Below are positions 1 through 7,701 of a stretch of DNA of 42,257 bases, piece by piece. Below the pieces are notes generated by a model, which had not been told where the DNA came from, searched no databases, and saw nothing but the letters and a program-made list of their open reading frames with translations. Position 1 is the stretch's first letter. Each line of letters starts with the position of its first letter. Location of the stretch: the NCBI RefSeq assembly GCF_946886695.1, contig NZ_CAMPJD010000045.1, positions 1-42,257 on the forward strand, read 5' to 3'. Origin of the DNA: an uncultured Pseudoxanthomonas sp. (GTDB taxonomy: Bacteria; Pseudomonadota; Gammaproteobacteria; Xanthomonadales; Xanthomonadaceae). The position numbers were made by a program, and so were the translations under genes.

Positions 1-347
1 CCTTCTCCCCGCTCGCGGGGAGAAGGTGCCCGTAGGGCGGATGAGGGGCAAGCGCGGTGATAACTCGTGCGTGAAGCTCCTGGGCATCAAGACTGCTGTC
101 CCGATCTGACGCATTGGGTGCCCGGACTCCGCTCGCCCCTCACCCGCCTTCGGCACCCTCTCCCCGTTCCACGGGGAGAGGGGAAACATGCGTCAGCTCG
201 TAGGGTGGGCCTTGGCCCACCGTCGCATGCGTCGGGCGCCGTGGAAACCCGACGACATCGCCGCTCATCCGCGGCGCGAGGTCCAGCATGGCAATGGCGG
301 GCCTTGGCCCGCCCTACGTCACTCGCGCAGGGAGAGGGGATGAAGCA
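1..347. repeat. Gene-free end region with two kinds of inverted intergenic repeats
   Basis: No convincing gene lies here. Positions 1-50 and 133-182 are inverted copies of an element built on a CTCCCCGC...GCGGGGAG type hairpin followed by a GGTGAGGGG/GGATGAGGGG type tail, about 80 bp apart. A second family follows: a GTAGGGTGGGCC palindrome at about 199-222 and its inverted, slightly different copy at about 297-319. Both are typical dispersed intergenic palindromes of Xanthomonadaceae. The stretch lies downstream of the minus-strand gene that ends at 348, so the hairpins could help end or protect its transcript. That role is inference. Confidence 0.7.
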
Positions 348-1712
348 TCACGCGTGCAGCGCCGTGATCGACGCGTCCTGCGCCTGTGCATACAGCGCGA
401 ACGGGTCGTGGATCGTCTTGCCCAGCGCCGCTTCGAAGGCCTCTTGGTTGGCGTGCGCGTCATACGCGCGCTGTTCGCCACCGCCGAGGTTGGACTGGAA
501 GATGCCCGCTGCGCTGACCGGCAGGAAATCCTCGTAGACGATGGGATCGACGACGGCATGACCGGCATCGACCAGCGCATCGGGCGTCATCGCTGCGCGC
601 TCGGGTGCCGGTAGCGCGGCGCCGCTGTCGGTCAGGCGGTAGCGGAAATAGCCCAGGCCTTCGCGGCGCAGCGTGTCTTCGTCGTCCGGAAATTCCGCGA
701 ATGCCGCCGCCAGCCGCTGCGGATAGTCCGCCGAGGTGTTGCCGGCACCGCCCGCCTGGCGCACCTGTGCCAGCAGTCGGTCGTAGAGTTCGCGTCCGGC
801 CGGCGTCAGTGCCAGGCCGCGCTGTTCGATCTCGCCGAAGCGCGCGCTGTGGCTGCCGGGCACCAGCGTGCCGTGGGCGTCGGGGAAAGCGACTTCCTCT
901 TCCAGCGCCTTGAAGCTGGTCTGCCGCAGCAGGATCGGTACGGCGCGGCGCGGTGGGCCTTCGATCAACGCCTTGGCCTGGATGCCGCGATCGAGCATCG
1001 CGACCTGCGCGGCATCGATGTCCAGCGTGCGCGGGGTGAGGTGGTTGATGTGCGGGCCGCGGAAGCTGACCACGTCGGCGACCAGGCGGTGCAGGCCGTG
1101 CAGCGCGCGGTACGTTTCCAGCGGAACGGTGGCATCGCCGTGCCAGCGGAAGGTCTCGAGCACTTCGGCGACGAAGCGCTGCGCATCCGCGTCGCCCAGT
1201 CCGCCGTCGCGTTCGGCCTGGTCCACCAGCGCGCGTGCGCCGGCGGTGAAGATGTCGCGGCGGGCCAGGATCGCTTCAGCTTCGGCCCGCAGTGCGGCGT
1301 CCGCGATCAACTCCAGCCGCAACAGCGAGGTGAAGATGCGGAACGGATTGGCGGCCAGCGCCTCTTCGGTCAGCGGGCGGAACGCGGTGGCGTGTACCGG
1401 CACGCCGGCCACGGTCAGGTCGTAGTAGCCCACCGGGTGCATGCCCATCAGCGCGAACACGCGGCCGAGCATCGCCAGTTCGGCCGGCGTTCCGACGCGG
1501 ATCGCGCCGTGGCGTTCCAGGTCCAGCCGTTCGGTTTCGCCCGTGCGCTGCAGGCGCGCGGACAACGCGGCATCGTTATCCAGCGCGGCGGTATTGATCT
1601 CGCCGACCAGCTCGATCAGGTCGCCGTACAGCGGCACCTCGGCGCGGTACATGTCGGACATGGCCTGCGCGAACAGGCCGCGGATGCGGTCGGGGGAAAC
1701 GAAAGCGGTCAT
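348..1712 (-). CDS. hglS: 2-oxoadipate dioxygenase/decarboxylase (HglS/YdcJ, DUF1338, VOC superfamily)
   Basis: The 454-residue protein matches the DUF1338 family, whose characterised member HglS converts 2-oxoadipate to D-2-hydroxyglutarate in lysine catabolism, using Fe(II) and O2. The expected residues are visible: His68 and Arg72 in RHGAIR near the N terminus, a histidine in GPHINHLTPR around 219-228, and a glutamate in RFGEIEQRG around 291-299. These match the known metal-binding His/His/Glu and substrate-binding Arg positions. I chose the ATG at 1712 because the family's N terminus starts near here. An ATG at 1724 is also possible, and the open frame runs on to 1790. No other lysine-catabolism gene is nearby. 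It is a cytoplasmic enzyme and the family assignment is confident. Confidence 0.88.
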   Translation of the reverse strand: MTAFVSPDRIRGLFAQAMSDMYRAEVPLYGDLIELVGEINTAALDNDAALSARLQRTGETERLDLERHGAIRVGTPAELAMLGRVFALMGMHPVGYYDLTVAGVPVHATAFRPLTEEALAANPFRIFTSLLRLELIADAALRAEAEAILARRDIFTAGARALVDQAERDGGLGDADAQRFVAEVLETFRWHGDATVPLETYRALHGLHRLVADVVSFRGPHINHLTPRTLDIDAAQVAMLDRGIQAKALIEGPPRRAVPILLRQTSFKALEEEVAFPDAHGTLVPGSHSARFGEIEQRGLALTPAGRELYDRLLAQVRQAGGAGNTSADYPQRLAAAFAEFPDDEDTLRREGLGYFRYRLTDSGAALPAPERAAMTPDALVDAGHAVVDPIVYEDFLPVSAAGIFQSNLGGGEQRAYDAHANQEAFEAALGKTIHDPFALYAQAQDASITALHA

Positions 1713-1786
1713 GGGGCTCGGCATGCGGGCGACGTGGGGCCGCCGGGGGCGCGTATTGTCGCCGCCCGGGCGGGCGCGGGCCACTC

Positions 1787-2647
1787 TCAACGGCGCGGGC
1801 GGACCGCTTCCGCGCCGTCCGGGACATATCCGGGCGGTCCGAACAGCGTCATCACGAGCTGCCGCAGGCCGCGCGCCTGGCGCAGGTCGCGGCCCAGCTT
1901 CACCCAGGCGTGGAAGGCGATCTTCACCGGGTTGTAGCTGTGTACCGGATCCACCAGGCCGTAGCGGATCGGCACCTCCGGGCGTTCCTCGCGGCAGGTG
2001 CCGAACAGGCGGTCGAACACGATCAGCACGCCGCCATAGTTGCAGTCCAGGTACTCCGGGTTGCTGGCGTGGTGCACGCGGTGATGCGCAGGCGTGTTGA
2101 AGACGAACTCGATGGGGCGCGCCAGCCGTGGGACCAGCTCAGTGTGCAGCCAGTACTGGTACAGCAGGTTCACCGCCAGCGCGCCGACCACGTACGGCAC
2201 CGGGAAGCCCAGCCACACCAGTGGCCCGAAGAACACCGCGGCGCCGGTCAGCTTGCCGGTCCAGCCCAGCCGGTACGCGGTCGACAGGGCGTACTGCTCG
2301 GAGGAGTGGTGCACCGAATGGTTCAGCCAGAACCAGCGCACGCGGTGATCGACGCGATGCATCCAGTAGTAGCAGAACTCCTGGCCGACGAAGAGCGTCA
2401 CCCAGTGCCACCCGCGATCCATCGCGATCGTCGTCAGCCGGAATTCCCAGATCGCCAGCAGCAGCACGCCCACCACGCCGCCCTGGATCAGCAGGCCCAG
2501 CAATGCGCGTCCCGCCGCATCGCCCAGCGATGCCCAGTAGCTTTTCCAGTCATAGCCGCCGCGCCGCATCAGCCATGCGCCTTCCAGCGCGGCGATGCCG
2601 GCGAACACCAGCAGGGGCACACCCAACAGCGGGGGCAGCGAGGCCAT
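1787..2647 (-). CDS. Sterol desaturase/fatty acid hydroxylase family membrane protein
   Basis: This is a 286-residue integral membrane protein of the fatty acid hydroxylase superfamily, which are di-iron enzymes that hydroxylate or desaturate lipid chains. The histidine clusters that hold the di-iron site are present: HRVDH, then HSVHH, then HHRVHH in the second half. Hydrophobic segments flank them. The start at 2647 gives a normal hydrophobic N terminus; a longer frame to 2734 would overlap the upstream EF-hand gene. It lies 10 bp downstream of that gene, so the two may be cotranscribed. The substrate cannot be told from sequence: sterol, fatty acid, hopanoid or alkylglycerol-type lipids are all handled by relatives. 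Confidence 0.85.
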   Translation of the reverse strand: MASLPPLLGVPLLVFAGIAALEGAWLMRRGGYDWKSYWASLGDAAGRALLGLLIQGGVVGVLLLAIWEFRLTTIAMDRGWHWVTLFVGQEFCYYWMHRVDHRVRWFWLNHSVHHSSEQYALSTAYRLGWTGKLTGAAVFFGPLVWLGFPVPYVVGALAVNLLYQYWLHTELVPRLARPIEFVFNTPAHHRVHHASNPEYLDCNYGGVLIVFDRLFGTCREERPEVPIRYGLVDPVHSYNPVKIAFHAWVKLGRDLRQARGLRQLVMTLFGPPGYVPDGAEAVRPRR

Positions 2648-2657
2648 CGTCGCGGCC

Positions 2658-2957
2658 TCAGCGCTGGCGACGGCGTTCGGCCAGCTGCGCTGCCATCGCC
2701 CGCATCTCGTCAGGCGACAGCCTGCCGTCGCCATTGGCGTCCAGCGCGTCGAAGTTCTTCGCCACGCGCGGCAGCCTGGCCTCGGCTTCCGCCTTGTCGA
2801 TCAGGCCATCGCCATTGGCATCGGCGGCTTTCAACCGTTCCTGCAGCTTGGCTTTCTGTTCTTCGGTCAGCGTGCGCTGCTGCGCGCCGGCGGGGGCGGC
2901 AACCAGCACGAAGATGGACAGCGTGGTGGCGAGGGGGAGCAGGACGGAACGGGACAT
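2658..2957 (-). CDS. Small secreted EF-hand calcium-binding protein
   Basis: The 99-residue protein has an N-terminal signal peptide (hydrophobic residues about 5-22, ending APAGAQQ) and two EF-hand loops, DANGDGLIDKAE and DANGDGRLSPDE, with canonical acidic and glycine positions. The charged C terminus (ERRRQR) follows directly. It should bind calcium in the periplasm or outside the cell. The gene immediately precedes the sterol-desaturase-like gene. The ATG at 2957 was chosen because the signal peptide begins there; the much longer open frame upstream is a shadow. Confidence 0.85.
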   Translation of the reverse strand: MSRSVLLPLATTLSIFVLVAAPAGAQQRTLTEEQKAKLQERLKAADANGDGLIDKAEAEARLPRVAKNFDALDANGDGRLSPDEMRAMAAQLAERRRQR

Positions 2958-3076
2958 CGGAAATCTCCGGGTGAGGGAAGGAAGAGGTGCAGGCGCGGCG
3001 GTGCGGGAATGCATCCGTGCAGCAGGGGGGAGTGCCATGCCGCCGCGCCTGCGGGAAAGCGGATGCAGCCGGCCGA

Positions 3077-3601
3077 TCAGTTGCCGCGCGGGCAGGCGAT
3101 GGTCTCGCCGCTGGCGTTGGTGCAGGTGCCGGTGTGCGTCACCGTGCCGCCGGACACGGTCGTGCTGCCGTTGTAACTGTTGCCGTTCGCGCCGGTGGCG
3201 GTGGTGCTGCGTGCACCGCTGACGTTGCCGTCCGCGTCGCGGCTGATGCCGCCGCTGGTGCTGGCAGTGCCGCCGTTCGGACCGTTGGCATAGGCGCTGC
3301 CCTGGCGGCCCGCGCTGCCATCGGCATTGCGGTAGGCGCTGCGGTCGTAACCGGCGCTGCCGCCGTTGGCCCCGGCCACGCTGCCGCTGCGCGCGGCAGA
3401 GCCGTTGCCCTGGCCATCGGCCTGCCAGGAACGCTGGCGCTGGCTGTCGAAGCGCGCGTTGCTGCGCTCCACGGCGACACTGCCACCCTGGGCCGTGCGC
3501 TGCACGGCGCGGCTGCGCTCGCGGGCTTCGGCATGGTCGGCGAACAGGGTGGTGGCGCACAGGGCGAAGGCGGTGGCGATCAGGAATGGGGTCTTGCTCA
3601 T
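3077..3601 (-). CDS. Secreted Gly/Ser/Asn-rich protein of unknown function
   Basis: This 174-residue protein has a clear signal peptide (residues 1 to about 26, ending at an AEA-type site) and a low-complexity mature part rich in Gly, Ser, Asn, Ala and Thr. The C-terminal tail carries two cysteines (GTCTN and IACPRG), possibly a disulfide. It lacks a recognisable catalytic domain. Similar repetitive secreted proteins occur widely in Xanthomonadaceae as hypothetical proteins. It is divergent from the two-component operon starting at 3791, which may make it a target of that system. That link is inference from position alone. Confidence 0.7.
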   Translation of the reverse strand: MSKTPFLIATAFALCATTLFADHAEARERSRAVQRTAQGGSVAVERSNARFDSQRQRSWQADGQGNGSAARSGSVAGANGGSAGYDRSAYRNADGSAGRQGSAYANGPNGGTASTSGGISRDADGNVSGARSTTATGANGNSYNGSTTVSGGTVTHTGTCTNASGETIACPRGN

Positions 3602-3688
3602 GGCGGAATCCTCGTCGGGGGTGGGGCCGCGCAGGGAAGCGGCGGCAGGACCACGGTAGGGCGTGCAACGGCGGCAGGTGTGTCGTGG

Positions 3689-3730
3689 TTGACAGCAGAT
3701 GTGTCTGCCGGCGGCGCTGGAAACATCTGC
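3689..3730 (+). promoter_or_regulatory. Candidate control region of the two-component operon with an 8-bp inverted repeat
   Basis: The 189-bp divergent gap upstream of the response regulator contains a perfect -35-like TTGACA at 3689-3694. GCAGATGT at 3695-3702 is mirrored exactly by ACATCTGC at 3723-3730, with 20 bp between the arms, and TTACAAA follows directly. No good -10 box sits 17 bp after the TTGACA, which would fit activator dependence or mean the -35 match is chance. Binding of the neighbouring regulator here is inference. Confidence 0.35.
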
Positions 3731-3790
3731 TTACAAACGGGCTGCCGGCAGGGTTTGCCGGGCATCGCGGCGGCGGGCGATAGTGGCCGC

Positions 3791-4510
3791 ATGGACGAAA
3801 CTTCAACGCGCATCCTGCTGGTGGACGACGACGTGCGGTTGCGCGAGCTGCTGGTGCGCTACCTGCAGTCGCAGGGCTTCGACGTGCGTGGCGTGGGCGA
3901 TGGCGCACAGATGCGGCAGGCGCTGGATCGCGGCCACTTCGACCTGATCGTGCTGGACCTGATGCTGCCCGGCGAGAACGGCCTGGAGATCTGTCGCCGC
4001 CTGCGCGGGCAGGGCGACGTCACGCCCATCGTCATGCTGACGGCCAAGGGCGACGAGATCGACCGCATCGTCGGGCTGGAGATCGGCGCCGACGATTACG
4101 TGCCCAAGCCGGTGAATCCGCGCGAGCTGCTGGCCCGCATCCGGTCGGTGCTGCGGCGTACGCGTCCTGCGCCCGGTGCACCGCAGGCCGAAGGCGGCGA
4201 ACTGAGCTTCGGCCCGTTCCGCCTCGATCTGGGCCGGCGCGAGCTGACCCGCGACGGCGCGCTGCTCAGGCTCACCAGTGGAGAGTTCGCCGTGCTGTCG
4301 GTGCTGTTGCGCCATCCGCGCCAGCCGCTCAGCCGCGACCGCCTGATGAGCCTGGCGCGCGGGCGGGAGCACGAGGCCTTCGAGCGCAGCATGGACGTGA
4401 CCATCGCGCGCCTGCGCCGCCTGCTGGAAGACGACCCGCGCCAGCCGCGCCTGATCCAGACGGTGTGGGGCGTGGGCTATGTGTTCGTGCCGCCGGAGGC
4501 GACGCCATGA
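3791..4510 (+). CDS. OmpR-family response regulator
   Basis: The 239-residue protein has a receiver domain (about 8-120) with acidic residues DDD at 12-14, phospho-acceptor Asp56 in VLDLMLP and the conserved Lys106 in YVPKPV. An OmpR/PhoB winged-helix DNA-binding domain follows (about 137-235, ending QTVWGVGYVF). The ATG at 3791 starts just before the receiver; the open frame extends far upstream without support. The stop overlaps the kinase start by 4 bp (ATGA), so the two are translationally coupled. It is closest in style to OmpR of OmpR-EnvZ. The regulon is unknown. Confidence 0.92.
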   Translation: MDETSTRILLVDDDVRLRELLVRYLQSQGFDVRGVGDGAQMRQALDRGHFDLIVLDLMLPGENGLEICRRLRGQGDVTPIVMLTAKGDEIDRIVGLEIGADDYVPKPVNPRELLARIRSVLRRTRPAPGAPQAEGGELSFGPFRLDLGRRELTRDGALLRLTSGEFAVLSVLLRHPRQPLSRDRLMSLARGREHEAFERSMDVTIARLRRLLEDDPRQPRLIQTVWGVGYVFVPPEATP

Positions 4511-5772
4511 GGTCGCCGCTGCCGCGCAGCGTGTTCGGCCAGCTGGCGCTGGTGATCGCCCTGGTGCTGATCGGCGCGGGCGTGCTGGCACTCCTGCTCG
4601 GTCGCGAACTGGCCACGCGGCCGGCGGCAGACCAGTTGCTGCGCGCGATGCAGGGCTTCGCTGAAGTGGTCGAAGCGCTTGATCAGCACCAGCCGCATGC
4701 GCGCACCGTGCAGCAGCTGCGTGATGCCGGGCTGGAGGTGCGCAGCACGCCGCCCGCCGACGCGCGACCGCGCTTCGCCCCGTTGCTGCGCGAACTGCGC
4801 GAGCAGGCGGCAGGCACGCTGGGTGCCGGTCGCGAGCTGCGGATGGATGCCGGTCGCGGATTGCGGGTGATCTGGCTGAAACCGGCCACGCGTGAACCGC
4901 TGTGGGTGTCGTTCGCCTATGACCGCCCGACCACCGGCATGCGCCGCTTTTCGGTGTTCATGTTGGTGGGCTGCGTGGCGCTGGTATGGCTGGCGGCGGC
5001 CTACTTCGCGCGCCGGCTCGTGCAGCCGCTGCGCCAGCTCGCGGCTGCCGCGCCGGCCATCGTGCGTGGCGATGCGCCACCGCCGGTGCATGCGCGTGGC
5101 CCGCGCGAGGTGGCGGACCTGGCGCAGGCACTGGGCGACGCCAGCCGCGATGTACGCGCGGCGGCGGAAGAACGCGCGCTGTTGCTCGCCGGCATCTCGC
5201 ACGACCTGCGCACGCCGCTCACGCGCCTGCAGTTCGCGCTGGAGATGGTGCCCGACACCGATCCCGGACTGACCCGCAGCATGCATCGCGACATCGCCGA
5301 GATGGATGCCATCCTCGGCCAGTTCATCGCTTTCGCACGCGATGGCCGCGACGAAGGCAGCGAGAGCGTCGACCTGGCCGCGATCTGCCGCCATGCGGTC
5401 GCCGCCGCTTCGAAAGCCTGGCGAGTGGACCTGCCGGAACATGCGCTGCTCCCCGGCAAGCCGATGGCGCTGCTGCGCGCGGTGGAGAACCTGCTGGTCA
5501 ACGCCGAGCGGCATGGCGCGTTGCCGTTGTCGTTGCAGCTGTGGGCCGAAGGCGCGGCATGGGTAGTCGAGGTCGCCGACGGCGGCCCCGGTCTCTCCGC
5601 CGATGCGGCCGAGCGCGCGCGCCAGCCCTTCGTCCACGACCAGGCGCAGGGCGGCAGCGGGCTGGGCCTTCCCATCGTCGACCGCGTGGCCCGCCAGCAC
5701 GGCGGCGAACTGCGGCTGCTGCCGAACATCCCCCACGGCCTGCGCGCGCAATTGTGGTTGCGCGCGGGCTGA
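4507..5772 (+). CDS. EnvZ-type membrane sensor histidine kinase
   Basis: This 421-residue inner-membrane kinase partners the regulator encoded just before it. The first membrane helix is at about 11-33, a periplasmic domain of roughly 115 residues follows, and the second helix is at about 148-167. Then come a HAMP linker, the dimerisation and phosphoacceptor segment GISHDLRTPLTRL with His232, the N box (LLVNAERHG), and the G boxes (VADGGPG and GSGLGLPIV). All catalytic motifs look intact. The small periplasmic domain resembles EnvZ in size, but the signal is not predictable. A short gap separates it from the esterase gene at 5794, which may be cotranscribed. Confidence 0.92.
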   Translation: MRSPLPRSVFGQLALVIALVLIGAGVLALLLGRELATRPAADQLLRAMQGFAEVVEALDQHQPHARTVQQLRDAGLEVRSTPPADARPRFAPLLRELREQAAGTLGAGRELRMDAGRGLRVIWLKPATREPLWVSFAYDRPTTGMRRFSVFMLVGCVALVWLAAAYFARRLVQPLRQLAAAAPAIVRGDAPPPVHARGPREVADLAQALGDASRDVRAAAEERALLLAGISHDLRTPLTRLQFALEMVPDTDPGLTRSMHRDIAEMDAILGQFIAFARDGRDEGSESVDLAAICRHAVAAASKAWRVDLPEHALLPGKPMALLRAVENLLVNAERHGALPLSLQLWAEGAAWVVEVADGGPGLSADAAERARQPFVHDQAQGGSGLGLPIVDRVARQHGGELRLLPNIPHGLRAQLWLRAG

Positions 5773-5793
5773 TCTCCCCATCGAGGTGATGCC

Positions 5794-6702
5794 ATGAAGA
5801 CGATGCTGTTCCGCGCGGGCCTGTTGGGATGCGTCCTGCTCGCTGCGCTGCCGCCGCTTGCGGCGCAGACCTTCCGCGAACGCCTGCAACAGGCGCGTGA
5901 AGCCTCGCGCCAGCCTGCCGCGCGTGTGCCCTCGCTCCCGGAAGGAGCGCGCGCGCTGCGCGATATCGCCTATGGCGCGGATCCGCGCCAGCGCTTCGAT
6001 GTCTACCTGCCTGCGCAACCGCGCAACGCGCCGGTGATCCTGTTCGTGCATGGCGGCGGATGGGAGAACGGCAACAAGGACAATCCCGGCGTGGTGGAGA
6101 ACAAGGCGGCCTACTGGTTGCCGAAGGGGTACATCCTCGTATCCACCAACTACCGCATGCGGCCGGACACCGCGCCGCTGGAGCAGGCGCGCGACGTGGC
6201 ACGCGCACTGGCGGCCGTGCAGGAACATGCGCCGGAATGGAACGCCGATCCCTCGCGCGTGCTGCTGATGGGGCATTCCGCCGGCGCGCATCTGGCCGCG
6301 CTGGTCGGCGCCTCGTCCACGCTCTGGCGCGAGGCTGGCGCAGCGAAGCCGCGTGGCGTGGTGTCGCTGGACAGTGGGGCGCTGGATGTGCCGTTGACCA
6401 TGCAGAAACCGCCGCTGCCCGGCATCTACGACCGCGCGTTCGGCAAGGACCGCGATGACTGGATCGCTGCGTCGCCTTGGCACCAGCTCACCCGAGACTC
6501 GGTGCCGATGCTGTTCGTCTGTTCCTCGCGCCGCAAGGACGCCTGTCCGCAGGGCCGCGCGATGGTGGAGAAGGCGAGGACACTGGGGGTCGCGATGGAG
6601 GTGTTGCCGGAAGACCTCTCGCATGGCGAGGTGAATCACCTGCTGGGTGCGCCGTCGGCTTACACGGAAGCCGTGGACACGTTCGTGCGCAAACAGCTGT
6701 AG
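5794..6702 (+). CDS. Secreted alpha/beta hydrolase, esterase/lipase type
   Basis: The 302-residue protein begins with a signal peptide (about 1-25, ending PPLAAQ). It shows the esterase oxyanion motif HGGGWENG, the nucleophile elbow GHSAGAH, and a late His in LSHGEVNH. This layout fits the hormone-sensitive-lipase/carboxylesterase branch of the alpha/beta hydrolases (BD-FAE-like), acting on short-chain esters in the periplasm or outside. It starts 21 bp after the histidine kinase stop, so it may belong to that operon. The substrate is unknown. Confidence 0.85.
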   Translation: MKTMLFRAGLLGCVLLAALPPLAAQTFRERLQQAREASRQPAARVPSLPEGARALRDIAYGADPRQRFDVYLPAQPRNAPVILFVHGGGWENGNKDNPGVVENKAAYWLPKGYILVSTNYRMRPDTAPLEQARDVARALAAVQEHAPEWNADPSRVLLMGHSAGAHLAALVGASSTLWREAGAAKPRGVVSLDSGALDVPLTMQKPPLPGIYDRAFGKDRDDWIAASPWHQLTRDSVPMLFVCSSRRKDACPQGRAMVEKARTLGVAMEVLPEDLSHGEVNHLLGAPSAYTEAVDTFVRKQL

Positions 6703-6719
6703 GAGTCCTGAGAGAAAGT

Positions 6720-6932
6720 TCCCTCGCCCCGTGAAACGGGGAGAGGGTGCCGAAGGCGGGTGAGGGGCAAACGGAGTCGCGGCCCTGCAGTTCCCCACAT
6801 CACTCCGCGTTCGATCAACAGGGGGGTACGACTTGGCGGAAGCATCTGCGCCAAAAGCACCCCTCATCCGCCCCCGTATCCAGTACGGGGCAGGCTCTCC
6901 GGGCACCTTCTCCCCGCTAGCGGGGAGAAGGA
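6720..6932. repeat. Inverted pair of intergenic hairpin repeats
   Basis: The gap between the convergent esterase and sirtuin genes holds two inverted copies (about 6720-6770 and 6852-6932) of the same element family seen at 1-182. Each has a CCCCG/CGGGG hairpin next to a GGTGAGGGG or GGATGAGGGG tail. The second copy carries a GGGGCAGGCTCTCCGGGCACC expansion. The head-to-head arrangement in a convergent gap resembles a BIME and could serve as a bidirectional transcription end. The repeat relationship is visible; its role is inference. Confidence 0.7.
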
Positions 6933-6944
6933 AAGCAGTAATCC

Positions 6945-7697
6945 CTAGCGCGCCAGTAACGGCAGCGCCTGCGCCGCTGTCGCACGCCACACATGGTCCG
7001 CGTCCGCAGACAACGCGGTCGGCTCGGGATTGATCTCCACCACGATCGCGCCATGGCGGCGGGCGAGCGCGGGGAGACCTGCCGCGGGATACACCAGACC
7101 CGATGTACCCACGACCAGCATCAGCGCACAACGTGTCGCCGCATCGACCGCCGTCGCCCAGGCGTCATCCGGCAGCGCCTCGCCGAACCACACCACGCCC
7201 GGACGGATGCGATCACCGCAGGCGACGCAACGCATCGGCTCGACACGCTGCGCATCGCCCACGTACTCGTCGAGCGGGCCCTCATGCGCGTGCGCGCAGG
7301 CGAAGCAGCGCAGCGCGAACAGGCTGCCATGCACGTGCGCATCGACGACGCTGCCACCTCGCTCGTGCAGGTCGTCCACGTTCTGTGTGACCAGCCAAAG
7401 CGGCACGCGACGCGCCAGTTCCGCCAAGGCGCGATGACCGGCATTCGGCTGCGCCTCGCGGACCAGTTGCATCCGCCAGCGGTACCAGCCCCAGACCAGC
7501 GCAGGGTCCTCGCGCCACGCCCCGGCCGTCGCCAACCGCATCGGATCGAAGCGCGACCACAGGCTGTCGTGGCTCCCGCGGAAGGTGGGAATGCCGCTCT
7601 CGGCCGACATGCCGGCACCGGTCAGCACGCAGATGTGGCCGCCGCTGTCGATCGTCCGTCGCAGCACGTCGTCGATCGCGGCGGGCACGGCGTCCAT
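6945..7697 (-). CDS. cobB: NAD-dependent protein deacylase, sirtuin (CobB-like)
   Basis: This 250-residue Sir2 protein carries the NAD-binding GAGMSAESGIPTFRG near residue 27, QNVDD in the catalytic core, the catalytic His in VHGSL, and a zinc module with CFAC and CVAC pairs. Tyr72 and Arg75 in WYRWRM match the Tyr-x-x-Arg pair that marks class III sirtuins (CobB, SIRT5), which bind acidic acyl groups. Desuccinylation or deacetylation of protein lysines is therefore expected. The gene starts only 4 bp after the zapE stop and is probably cotranscribed with it. Confidence 0.9.
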   Translation of the reverse strand: MDAVPAAIDDVLRRTIDSGGHICVLTGAGMSAESGIPTFRGSHDSLWSRFDPMRLATAGAWREDPALVWGWYRWRMQLVREAQPNAGHRALAELARRVPLWLVTQNVDDLHERGGSVVDAHVHGSLFALRCFACAHAHEGPLDEYVGDAQRVEPMRCVACGDRIRPGVVWFGEALPDDAWATAVDAATRCALMLVVGTSGLVYPAAGLPALARRHGAIVVEINPEPTALSADADHVWRATAAQALPLLAR

Positions 7698-7701
7698 GTG
7701 T

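Noticed and set aside
4477..7131. 884-codon open frame on the minus strand
   Set aside because: It lies opposite the histidine kinase, esterase and part of the sirtuin, is Arg/His/Gln-rich with no domain, and is explained by high GC in the third codon position of the true genes.
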